From assembly GCA_031555175.1 (NCBI GenBank), contig JAVBUP010000048.1:3709-67708 (forward strand): DNA of 64,000 nucleotides, read 5' to 3'. Below, piece by piece: positions 26,904-33,736 of this stretch. Within the stretch, counting starts at the first letter, position 1; every line of letters starts with the position of its first letter. This stretch comes from JAVBUP01 sp031555175 (GTDB taxonomy: Bacteria; Bacillota_I; Bacilli_A; Erysipelotrichales; Coprobacillaceae). The translations under genes were made by a program, and so were the position numbers. Below the pieces are notes generated by a model. It was not told the DNA's origin and did no database searches. It saw only the letters and a program-made list of their open reading frames with translations.

Positions 26904-27032
26904 TTACATTTTGCCTTTCTCGTTTAAATTCACAATTTGAATCCATTTTTGATTAAATTCTTTCTTTCGTTGTTCTTTATCATTATTTTTGAATATATTT
27001 CTACATTCTACTTTCTTATCCGACTTTTTCAT
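26904..27032 (-). CDS. 42-residue basic protein between rep and recombinase
   Basis: Starts MKKSDKKVECRNIF and ends NLNEKGKM. It is very lysine-rich, with one Trp in FNQKWIQIVN. TGAGGTG lies eight bases before the ATG, so it is likely translated. No family is certain. Small basic proteins beside serine integrases sometimes act as recombination directionality factors, which switch the enzyme from integration to excision. That role is possible but unproven. Confidence 0.5.
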   Translation of the reverse strand: MKKSDKKVECRNIFKNNDKEQRKKEFNQKWIQIVNLNEKGKM

Positions 27033-27051
27033 ACAAACACCTCATAAAAAC

Positions 27052-28068
27052 TTATGATTTAGTTTTTACTTGTATGCCTTTGCTTTCTTTCAGTTTTGTG
27101 TAATGAAATTCTCCAACGTGTATAGAATTAAAATCTGTTTCAAACAATTTGATGTCTTCTTGATTATCGTTTAAAAATCCCTTGGCCTCATCTTCATCCA
27201 AATAACTATGTACTGGCCTTTTCAAATTCATCGAAGTTATATAAAATTTCTTTCCTTTTGGTATGTATTTACAATCTTCTAGAGTCTTACTTACATATTT
27301 CAAAACATAACTAGCTATATCATTATTACCAATGAGAGCTTTCATGTCTACAGTTCCATATTGCCATATCTTTTGAGACTCATATACGTTGATATATGGT
27401 AATCCAAAGAATATTACATGCAAATGTAATCTTTGTGTTCCTTGACTACCTTTTTCTATTATCGCAATATAGCCATACTCAATGTCTTTATATATGTATC
27501 GTAATCTCTTATTAAAATTCTTAAAAGATTGTATCACTTCTTCTCTAGTTAGAAATTCTTTAAATGTTAATGTAATGAATTTATCTGTTTCTTTGTATTG
27601 TCCTATATTGGCATTTATTAATCTTCTTAATCTTCGTTTCGTTTCATATATTGTGCTTTCAGTTCTATAATAATATTTGTCTTGACCGACATTATTTTTA
27701 CGCATTTTATTTGTTATAAATTTATCTTTATTATTTATTTTTACTTTATTTTTAATACTTTCAATTTTAATTGCTCGTTCATTTTTATATTTATAAATTT
27801 CAGTTATCTTTCCGCTTTTTACAATTTTATAATTATATCTTTTTATTTCAAATTTATTTCTTGTTTCAGTTGTCTTCCTATAATCAAGATAAGATATGCC
27901 TCCTTCGTCGGCATTGGCATTGGGCTTTGTTTGTGTGTTTGTGTCTTCGACACAACACCCAAGCCCATGCCTTCCTCCATTGACAATTTCTTCATGATTA
28001 TTTACTTCCTTAAAACAACCGATATTTGAATCAAGATCTGATTCATTTTTGAAACGGTTGATACCCAC
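27052..28068 (-). CDS. Rolling-circle replication initiator (HUH, gene II/Rep type)
   Basis: Expected to nick an origin and start rolling-circle replication of the excised element. Conserved parts are KFITLTFKE (about residue 163), the metal-binding HUH motif RLHLHVIFFG (His215 and His217) and the catalytic tyrosine region SYVLKYVSK (Tyr254 or Tyr258). The first 130 residues are basic and poorly conserved. GTG is the start, with GGAAAGGAG twelve bases upstream. The repeat-rich 433-bp stretch immediately upstream is the likely origin. Confidence 0.8.
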   Translation of the reverse strand: MGINRFKNESDLDSNIGCFKEVNNHEEIVNGGRHGLGCCVEDTNTQTKPNANADEGGISYLDYRKTTETRNKFEIKRYNYKIVKSGKITEIYKYKNERAIKIESIKNKVKINNKDKFITNKMRKNNVGQDKYYYRTESTIYETKRRLRRLINANIGQYKETDKFITLTFKEFLTREEVIQSFKNFNKRLRYIYKDIEYGYIAIIEKGSQGTQRLHLHVIFFGLPYINVYESQKIWQYGTVDMKALIGNNDIASYVLKYVSKTLEDCKYIPKGKKFYITSMNLKRPVHSYLDEDEAKGFLNDNQEDIKLFETDFNSIHVGEFHYTKLKESKGIQVKTKS

Positions 28069-28501
28069 TTATAACTCTAACACTCCTTTCCGATTATTGC
28101 TGTTACTTGTAAATAAAAATAACTCAACCATGGCCAAATTACAAAAGTAATATGTTCACAATCAAGTTATCTGTTTGAGCCAATATGTTATAAAATCGCT
28201 TTTATTTTATAGTTATTATTTATTAAAATTGGCCAATGTTAGTTTTAGTTATTTTTATTTAAATGGGCGATGAGTTATATATTTTAAAAGGTGCCCTCAT
28301 AGTTGTTTCGTTTATTTATTATATTAAACGGCCTTATGTTATTTAGTTGTTTTATTCATTTACAATGCGATATGTAATTGCTCCAATAACAGAATAATAA
28401 GATGCTCTTACTATTTACAATTTGGTAAGATTACTTTAACACCAATAATTAAATATGTCAATAATTCCAAATAACAACTATGTATAAAACACCAGTTATC
28501 T
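28069..28501. repeat. Non-coding, degenerate repeat region upstream of rep (candidate origin)
   Basis: No convincing gene lies in these 433 bp. The sequence is T-rich with short GC islets at fairly regular spacing: GGCCAAATT (28132), GAGCCAATATG (28177), GGCCAATG (28231), GGGCGATG (28265), GCCCTCAT (28293), GGCCTTATG (28330) and TGCGATATG (28366). Several are followed by AGTTRTT and a T-rich tract. Steps range from 26 to about 55 bp. This pattern suits iterons or a rolling-circle double-strand origin. Confidence 0.45.
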
Positions 28502-28897
28502 CTATCTAGCTCTAGAGTTAATTGATTTAGCTGCCTTTTCAAGTTGTTTCGCTTTTTGTATTCCGGCAGCTGGATTCTTCATAAATTCTTCTAAAAAACC
28601 TTCCATAAATTGCATCTTCAGTTTTTCTTCACTTTCTTTTGAAGAACTATCTGATTTAGCCATCTCTAGTTTGATTTGCTCTTCTGTTTCAACTCTCATC
28701 TTTTCTATTTGGAGGGTATGTTCTGCTTCTAATTTTTTAACTTCTTTTGCTGATTCTTCACGAATTTTGGCTATCTCAGTATCAGCATTAATTCTAACAC
28801 CTTCTAATTCACTTTTTGTCTTACTAACTGCAGCAAAATAAGACAAAATTGAACCTAAAGCCGTTGTTAATAACGTTATAATAATTTGCTCTGTCAT
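28502..28897 (-). CDS. Membrane-anchored coiled-coil protein of the element
   Basis: 131 residues: one N-terminal membrane helix (about 5-23), then a long charged heptad-like coiled coil (30-95), then a short helical C-terminus (MQFMEGFLEEFMKNPAAG). AAAGGAATAA precedes the ATG. Short proteins of this plan occur in phages and small mobile elements, but I cannot name a function. It precedes the repeat region and rep. Confidence 0.6.
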   Translation of the reverse strand: MTEQIIITLLTTALGSILSYFAAVSKTKSELEGVRINADTEIAKIREESAKEVKKLEAEHTLQIEKMRVETEEQIKLEMAKSDSSSKESEEKLKMQFMEGFLEEFMKNPAAGIQKAKQLEKAAKSINSRAR

Positions 28898-28956
28898 TGT
28901 ATTCTATTATTCCTTTCTAAACTATTGTTTGCAACGGCTGCACTCTAACGAATTTA

Positions 28957-29130
28957 TTATTTTTCTTTTCTTACACCTTTAAATGGTCCACCAGTTGTTT
29001 TAACATCCATAAATCTCCCAGTATCTGTATTTCTTTTAACATACATTTCTGTTTTTGGATTAAATGTTTGACTACGTGATTTGACAGCACCATTTCTGCT
29101 ATTGTCTCCGTACGGTTTGTTTGTTGCCAT
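28957..29130 (-). CDS. 57-residue basic protein, widespread in mobile elements
   Basis: Starts MATNKPYGDNSRNGAVKSRS and ends TTGGPFKGVRKEK. This small conserved protein, with its KPYGD...R.GAVK.RSQ start and PFKGVRKE end, recurs in plasmids, phages and other elements; its function is unknown to me. ATG 29130 is chosen because GGGAGG lies seven bases upstream; the ATG 13 codons earlier has none. Confidence 0.65.
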   Translation of the reverse strand: MATNKPYGDNSRNGAVKSRSQTFNPKTEMYVKRNTDTGRFMDVKTTGGPFKGVRKEK

Positions 29131-29296
29131 TACTTTTCCTCCCTTCTTGAGGACTGTAATTTTTTTCATTTTCAGTAATTTTGTTGCATTTTTGCAACTT
29201 CTTTGATAATATAGAAAATGAACAAAAAATATGAAGTCCTTTTTGTTTGTCTATTCGTAAAACTCGTGAGTGCAACGCCAATTGCATTTGCAAAAT

Positions 29297-29329
29297 AAAA
29301 CACTTGTTGAACTCGTAAACAAGTGTTTT
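29297..29329. terminator. Bidirectional terminator inside the element
   Basis: AAAACACTTGTT pairs with AACAAGTGTTTT across a nine-base loop, with T- and A-rich flanks. It separates the KilA-N gene from the downstream small genes. The rest of 29131-29443 holds only a small GTTGCA/TGCAAC hairpin (29183-29198) and no further gene I can support. Confidence 0.75.
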
Positions 29330-29443
29330 ATTTTTGTTAAAATATCACTAACTCATTCTCTACCAACATTATGTAATATATTTGCAATTATATTATAACA
29401 TTATTGTTTAGCACAATCAATATCAGAGTGCTAAGTTATTATG

Positions 29444-30259
29444 TTACTTTAGTATATTACTCAATGAGTTATCACTAATAAGCAATTTCATTTGCCGTAT
29501 GGCGATTTGATTTAATTTCTGTAGCCTCTCACTCTGCATCATTCCTTCATTAATATAAACACTATTCAAATTCTCAAGATTTACAAGACATACTAATTCA
29601 GCCACATTAGCATAATCTCTCATGTTACCTTCTAACTTTGGGTTTTCATTTCGCCATTGCTTTGCTGTTTTTCCAAAAATAGCAACATTGATTAAATCAG
29701 CTTCACTCGCATAAATCATTTGCATTTGCTCTTTCGTTACTTCAAAGGGAATTAAATTATTCTTAATTGCATCAGTATGTATGCCATAATTAATTTTGGA
29801 TAACGTTCTTCGTAAATCCCAACCCAATTCTTTTTGCTCACTTTCTTTTAATCGTTTAAATTCAGTCATTAAATATAACTTAAATTCTGGACTTACCCAA
29901 GAAGCAAATTCTAAAGCAATATCAACGTGGGCATAAGTTCCTCCGTCTCGCTTTCCAAACTTTGATACTATTCCTATTGCATTGACCCTAGTTGCCCATT
30001 GGGTGGGCGAAATGGAGAACTTGTTATATCCTGCTTCTCCTTTAATAACTTCAAATTCAGCGCGGTTAAAATTTGAATTATTCATCATTTCCCATAAACC
30101 TAAATAGGCTATTGTATCTTTCCCTCTTATCCAATTTTTTACGATATAGCGGGGATCTAACGGATTCACTTTTCTGGCTATATCTGTTAATGATATGTAG
30201 TCTCCCTCATTTATTGCTTTTGTATTAATTTCAATTCCTTCGACTTCCAATTTTGTCAT
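29444..30259 (-). CDS. KilA-N domain protein
   Basis: A phage/element-type DNA-binding protein. The KilA-N domain covers about residues 10-125: YISLTDIARKVNP, IVKNWIRGKDTIAYLGLWE, ISPTQWATRVNAIGI and GTYAHVDIALEFASWVSPEFKLYLMTEF (in two parts). The C-terminal half (130-271) is helical and unlike the usual ANT or KilAC domains. Family members act as regulators in phages. AAAGGAAAATAAAA precedes the ATG, and a GC-rich perfect palindrome lies 18 bp upstream. Confidence 0.85.
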   Translation of the reverse strand: MTKLEVEGIEINTKAINEGDYISLTDIARKVNPLDPRYIVKNWIRGKDTIAYLGLWEMMNNSNFNRAEFEVIKGEAGYNKFSISPTQWATRVNAIGIVSKFGKRDGGTYAHVDIALEFASWVSPEFKLYLMTEFKRLKESEQKELGWDLRRTLSKINYGIHTDAIKNNLIPFEVTKEQMQMIYASEADLINVAIFGKTAKQWRNENPKLEGNMRDYANVAELVCLVNLENLNSVYINEGMMQSERLQKLNQIAIRQMKLLISDNSLSNILK

Positions 30260-30276
30260 TTTTATTTTCCTTTCTT

Positions 30277-30298
30277 ACCGGGTCGAATTCGACCCGGT
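30277..30298. repeat. 22-bp perfect GC-rich palindrome before the KilA-N gene
   Basis: ACCGGGTCGAA is followed directly by its reverse complement. The GC content is striking in such AT-rich DNA. There is no T-run, so it is not a normal terminator. It may be an operator for the KilA-N protein or an RNA hairpin near its ribosome site. Confidence 0.7.
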
Positions 30299-30318
30299 TA
30301 AACTTTGTCTTCTTATTT

Positions 30319-30531
30319 TTAAGCTCCTTTTACTAACGCAAACTTATACTCCCCTATATGTAGCTCTCCTTCAATCAACAATCTCATTAACTGCTCTAAA
30401 ATACAGATATTTAATTTCAAGTATGGATTCATTATTAAATCTTGCTCAATACTCCCACTTACTGCAATAAAAAACTCATACAGAAAATCTGTTACATACA
30501 ATTCCTTACCATTCACTATATATATACGCAT
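30319..30531 (-). CDS. 70-residue protein next to the 5' junction
   Basis: Starts MRIYIVNGKELYVTDFLYEF, mostly helical and mildly acidic, no family recognised. The ribosome site AAAAGGAG is 15 bases upstream, which is long; that same site better serves an eight-codon leader (MKKLCVYI, stop) that overlaps the start. The overlap could couple or dampen translation. It is the element gene nearest the cotJC 5' junction, a place where excision factors are sometimes found. Confidence 0.5.
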   Translation of the reverse strand: MRIYIVNGKELYVTDFLYEFFIAVSGSIEQDLIMNPYLKLNICILEQLMRLLIEGELHIGEYKFALVKGA

Positions 30532-30585
30532 AATTTCTTCATTTTTCTCCTTTTTATTTATTTGTAAGTTGAAAGTGCATCTCTT

Positions 30586-31035
30586 TTACACCTTTCTATG
30601 TATTTGTAGTCCATATATGATTGCAGCATCTGCTGCCATATCTTCATATAGATCAGCAATAGGATCTCCTGTTACTACAAATCCTGTAACACTGAATGGT
30701 ACACCATTAGAATCTGATGGATAGATACCTAAGCCATGTTGAGCAAAATGGCTAGCTAGACCAGCCTTCTTCATTTCTTCAGCTGTCGCGCCTTCTAGCA
30801 GTTGATAAATCATGGCATTGATCATTTCTATATGCCCCAACTCTTCAGTAGCGATATCAATTAGCAAGGCTTTACCTTTGCTATCAGGCATTGTGTAACT
30901 TTGCGATAGATATCTTAGCGCTGCTCCTAGTTCGCCATTTTGACCACCTGTTTGCTCAGATAGTAGTTTGGCCATCTCCAAGTCTTTCTTTGTTACATTT
31001 ACTGGATATTGTAATGATTTTTTATATACCCACAT
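30586..31035 (-). pseudogene. cotJC: cotJC 5' part (N-terminal 138 codons plus element-encoded tail)
   Basis: Starts MWVYKKSLQYPVNVTKKDLE, typical of CotJC, a manganese-catalase-family spore-coat protein. It holds predicted ligands Glu35 (NGELGAALRY), Glu65 and His68 (EELGHIE). After DPIADLYEDMAADAA it runs into the element and ends with the foreign tail IIYGLQIHRKV. The truncated product lacks the second half of the dimanganese site. GAGAGGGGATAAAAT precedes the ATG, four bases after the cotJA-cotJB stop. Joining codon 138 (GCA at 30622-30624) to CCA at 24625 gives MAADAAPEQKARATYEHL and 189 residues in all. Confidence 0.9.
30600..30645 (-). other. Attachment site at the cotJC 5' junction (element end)
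   Basis: cotJC sequence GCAGCAGATGC meets the core TGCA (30622-30625), then element sequence ATCATATATGGAC. The core has the same codon phase as at 24626-24629. Confidence 0.7.
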
Positions 31036-31038
31036 ATT

Positions 31039-31479
31039 TTATCCCCTCTCCCATGGCCATGGCTCATCATTCCATTGCCAACTATTAGTTTGATCACTTA
31101 CAAATACTGGACCAAATTCTTTCTCATACTTTTCTTTAGCAATATTTGCTAACTTTGTATTTTCTTTAAATACTTCAAACATTTTTTTATCCCTAGGATT
31201 TACATCCAAAAACAAATTTGCTTCATGTGCCATAAAAGCATATTTGTTCATCTCAACCAACAACTGATCTCTCCTGTTTCGTATTGAGATAGGAAAATTA
31301 CTGAACCCATTAAATGGTAAGTATTCATTACGGAAAGCATTTCCTAATGTTAATGCTTCTAGTGGTGTAAATAATTCAGGCTCCATAGTAGCCTTTCTAT
31401 TGCAATCACAATTTGATCGACATTGGCAATTAACTGCTATGTCTTGATCATAACTGTTTTGATAATAAAATTCGTTCAT
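31039..31479 (-). CDS. cotJB: Fused CotJA-CotJB spore-coat protein
   Basis: The N-terminal part (about 1-62) has a Cys-rich lead (CQCRSNCDC) and a CotJA-like segment (LFTPLEALTLGNAFRNEYLPF). The C-terminal part (about 66-146) is CotJB: RDQLLVEMNKYAFMAHEANLFLD, EKEFGPV and the tryptophan-rich end WQWNDEPWPWE. In Bacillus these are two genes, cotJA and cotJB, before cotJC. ATG 31479 is preferred since AAAGGAAAG lies at good spacing; an in-frame upstream start at 31557 overlaps the promoter. It is probably made in the mother cell with CotJC as an inner coat complex. Confidence 0.8.
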   Translation of the reverse strand: MNEFYYQNSYDQDIAVNCQCRSNCDCNRKATMEPELFTPLEALTLGNAFRNEYLPFNGFSNFPISIRNRRDQLLVEMNKYAFMAHEANLFLDVNPRDKKMFEVFKENTKLANIAKEKYEKEFGPVFVSDQTNSWQWNDEPWPWERG

Positions 31480-31499
31480 CTTTATCTTTCCTTTCAATG

Positions 31500-31526
31500 T
31501 AGTATATGTGCCATGATTAATATGTC
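31500..31526 (-). promoter_or_regulatory. Candidate mother-cell sporulation promoter of cotJ
   Basis: GACATATT (31519-31526) resembles a sigma-E -35. CATATACTA (31500-31508) fits the sigma-K -10 CATANNNTA and is close to a sigma-E -10. The spacer after CATATT is short for sigma-E, while the AC to CATA distance of 15 suits sigma-K. No sigma-A boxes are better. Confidence 0.45.
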
Positions 31527-31541
31527 TTGGGTAATTACGGC

Positions 31542-31567
31542 AAAAAAAATAGCACATATTGTGCTAT
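31542..31567 (-). terminator. Terminator of the Fic gene
   Basis: ATAGCACA/TGTGCTAT hairpin followed by eight T on the minus strand. It isolates cotJ from the Fic gene. Confidence 0.8.
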
Positions 31568-32331
31568 TGCAATTCTTTTAAACTTTTATGATGTTCCTCA
31601 ATTGAATCAGCCCATGTTTTAATAGACTGCTTGATAATGAAATCTTTGAACGGCTTAATCTCATCAGTCTCATCATATTTTTGCAGACATTGATAATACT
31701 CTAATCGATCTTCTTCATAAATAATAACTGGAGGGTAATTATTAATTAATAAGTAATAATTAAGCAATGTTCGGCCAGTTCTACCATTCACATCCGCAAA
31801 TGGATGAATACTCTCAAATCTTACATGAAAATAGGCAGCAGCAAGTAGAATATCATCTGAATCAAAATTATTGATTTCCTCAACTAATGATTCTAAATCC
31901 TTTTCAACATCCAGTGCTTTTGATCCTACTTCATTTACCCCTGTAACATAGTCGAAATTTTTGAATTCGCCTGGTCTTTCTCCATTAACAATATACCTTT
32001 TTTCATCATATGCCCCTGTGGCTAATATTCTATGTGTTTCCTTAATAAGTTCAACTGACAGTGGCACTTTATCTCCAATCTTTTTTATTAAATAAGTTGA
32101 ACATAATTTTTGATTATTCATTTCAAATATTGTACTTGGATTTTTTATGTTTGAAATAAATCTTCCACTCTCAAATAATTCTCTTGTATCATAAAAATTT
32201 ATTTCACTATTTTCTATCTTACCAGAATGATATGCGAAAAGAATCCGCCAATCCCAAAGATATTTTAATAATTCTTCACTCGTTTTGATATTATAACCTT
32301 GCCAAGTGTTGAGTATATTCTCGTATTTCAT
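31564..32331 (-). CDS. Fic-domain protein (predicted AMP-transferase, self-inhibited)
   Basis: The Fic active site is HVRFESIHPFADVNGRTGR (about residues 168-186), with the catalytic His and the phosphate-binding Asn-Gly-Arg. The residue before Asn is Val rather than the usual Gly. Upstream, SGKIEN (about 36-41) matches the inhibitory (S/T)xxxE(G/N) motif, so the protein probably holds itself inactive (class II). The target is unknown. No antitoxin gene is adjacent. It is monocistronic, next to the spore-coat operon. Confidence 0.88.
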   Translation of the reverse strand: MKYENILNTWQGYNIKTSEELLKYLWDWRILFAYHSGKIENSEINFYDTRELFESGRFISNIKNPSTIFEMNNQKLCSTYLIKKIGDKVPLSVELIKETHRILATGAYDEKRYIVNGERPGEFKNFDYVTGVNEVGSKALDVEKDLESLVEEINNFDSDDILLAAAYFHVRFESIHPFADVNGRTGRTLLNYYLLINNYPPVIIYEEDRLEYYQCLQKYDETDEIKPFKDFIIKQSIKTWADSIEEHHKSLKELQ

Positions 32332-32464
32332 TAACTCACTCTCCTATGCAATATTATAACATTAGACTAGAAAAATATGTAGGAAATTGTAGTTCTTAAT
32401 TGTTTATTTTATAAATAATACTCTCAATTGTGGAATAAATTTATTTGCTATTACTAATATAAAT

Positions 32465-32490
32465 AAAAAAGCAACGATTTTACTCGTTGC
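32465..32490 (-). terminator. Terminator of the M42 peptidase gene
   Basis: GCAACGA/TCGTTGC hairpin (32471-32490) followed by six T on the minus strand. Confidence 0.8.
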
Positions 32491-32496
32491 ACAATT

Positions 32497-33570
32497 TTAT
32501 TGCTTATCTTTTTTGATTTCTTCTAACATTTCTTTAGTAACTGTTCTACAGAATTCAGTTAATAATTTTACTGTTGCATCGTAGTCATCTTCATGAATCA
32601 TTGTTCTATGTGAATGCATATAACGAGATGGTACAGATAATGTCATATTAACAACACCAGCTCCAACTTTATGAATTTCACCAGAATCAGTTCCACCAGC
32701 TGATAAAATATCAATAGTGTGACTTAATCCTAATTCATCACATAATTTTTCTAAATGCTTAAGTAATCCCGTATGAGCAATTACTGATCCATCCATTGCA
32801 CCTAGTACAACGCCACATCCCATTTTAACATCACCTTTAGGACCGCCAGGTAAATCTTTTGAGAAACACACATCTAATGCAAACGCGATATCTGGTTGAA
32901 CCATTTGTCCAACAGTTTTCGCTCCACGTAAACCAACTTCTTCTTGTACAGTCCCAGCAGCATAGATATTAGCAGCTGTTTCAACACCTTTTAAATTACG
33001 TACAACATCAGTTGCGATTAATGCTCCAACTCTATCATCCCAAGCTTTGGCTAGTAAATATTTAGAGTTATTCATTACAGTAAATTCTGATAATGGAGCT
33101 ACTGGATCCCCAACTCTGACACCCAATGCTTCAACTTCTTCTTTATTAGCAACACCTAAATCTAAGTATTGCTCAGTTGGTGGTACTACCTTCATTCTTT
33201 CTTCCATCGTTGCACCATGAGGTGGTTTAGAACCAAATACTGCTTCTACCTTTTTACCATCACGAGTTGTGATTGTCATTTTATGAGCAGGAATTACTTG
33301 TCCCATCCATCCCCCTACAGGATGAACTTTTACATACCCATCAGAATCAATTTCTTTGATGATAAACCCAATTTCATCAATATGTCCGGCGATTAATACT
33401 TTTAAATCACTAGTTCCCTTATGAATACCTACTATTGAACCTAGGTTATCATAAATGATTTCATCCACATATCCTTCCATATAACTCTTCATTACTCTAG
33501 TAGCTTCTTTTTCAAACCCAGAAATACCATCTGCTTGACAAAAAGCTTCCATCATTTTAATGTCTGCCAT
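32497..33570 (-). CDS. M42-family metallo-aminopeptidase
   Basis: Cytoplasmic dizinc aminopeptidase of the tetrahedral (TET) group that trims peptides. Metal residues are seen in LIAGHIDEIGF (about residue 65), AWDDRVGALIA (about 176), VQEEVGLRGA (Glu pair, about 207) and the late His in MHSHRTMIHEDD (about 315). GGTDSGEIHKVGAG is also conserved. Length 357 is standard. AAAAGGAGG precedes the start. Confidence 0.92.
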   Translation of the reverse strand: MADIKMMEAFCQADGISGFEKEATRVMKSYMEGYVDEIIYDNLGSIVGIHKGTSDLKVLIAGHIDEIGFIIKEIDSDGYVKVHPVGGWMGQVIPAHKMTITTRDGKKVEAVFGSKPPHGATMEERMKVVPPTEQYLDLGVANKEEVEALGVRVGDPVAPLSEFTVMNNSKYLLAKAWDDRVGALIATDVVRNLKGVETAANIYAAGTVQEEVGLRGAKTVGQMVQPDIAFALDVCFSKDLPGGPKGDVKMGCGVVLGAMDGSVIAHTGLLKHLEKLCDELGLSHTIDILSAGGTDSGEIHKVGAGVVNMTLSVPSRYMHSHRTMIHEDDYDATVKLLTEFCRTVTKEMLEEIKKDKQ

Positions 33571-33598
33571 TTATAAATCCTCCTTTTTCTTTTCCATC

Positions 33599-33626
33599 AT
33601 TATACTACTTTCACACTAAATTTCAA
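33599..33626 (-). promoter_or_regulatory. Promoter of the M42 peptidase
   Basis: -35 TTGAAA (33621-33626), 16-bp spacer, -10 TATAAT (33599-33604). Confidence 0.6.
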
Positions 33627-33661
33627 CCTTTTTACAAAGATTGTATACATTTATACAAAAG

Positions 33662-33687
33662 AAAAAATAATGCAATTTAATTGCATT
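33662..33687 (-). terminator. Terminator of the DUF4352-like lipoprotein gene
   Basis: AATGCAA/TTGCATT hairpin, then a T-rich run on the minus strand. Confidence 0.7.
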
Positions 33688-33736
33688 ACTTTTATATATT
33701 TCAAGGAAGGGATGCAGGTGCAATGCATCCCCGATA

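Larger units (their letters stand above)
24626..30625. mobile_element. 5,996-bp serine-recombinase element interrupting cotJC
   Basis: The element lies between two TGCA cores (24626-24629 and 30622-30625) inside cotJC. Contents on the minus strand from the 5' junction: a 70-residue protein, KilA-N protein, 57-residue basic protein, coiled-coil membrane protein, a repeat-rich non-coding stretch, HUH Rep, a 42-residue basic protein, large serine recombinase and a membrane protein. The two cotJC halves point the same way, so recombination between the ends would excise a circle and restore the gene. Known parallels are skin in sigK and SPbeta in spsM, which are excised in the sporulating mother cell. 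There are no phage structural genes, and the Rep suggests a plasmid-like circular form. Whether excision is sporulation-controlled is inference. Confidence 0.85.

Noticed and set aside
28069..28501. CRISPR array in the spaced-islet region
   Set aside because: The repeats are degenerate, short and unevenly spaced, with no conserved 23-40 bp unit and no cas genes.
29099..29293. 64-residue minus-strand reading frame starting MQMQLALHSR
   Set aside because: It overlaps the better-led 57-residue gene in another frame, has no ribosome site and crosses a hairpin.
24626..30625. Calling the cotJC element a prophage
   Set aside because: No capsid, terminase, portal, tail or lysis genes are present. 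KilA-N is phage-like but Rep and small proteins fit a plasmid-like element better.
30586..31035. Reading the cotJC 5' part as a complete short catalase-like protein
   Set aside because: The last 11 residues are not catalase-like, two predicted metal ligands are missing, and the exact missing part is found at 24470-24625.
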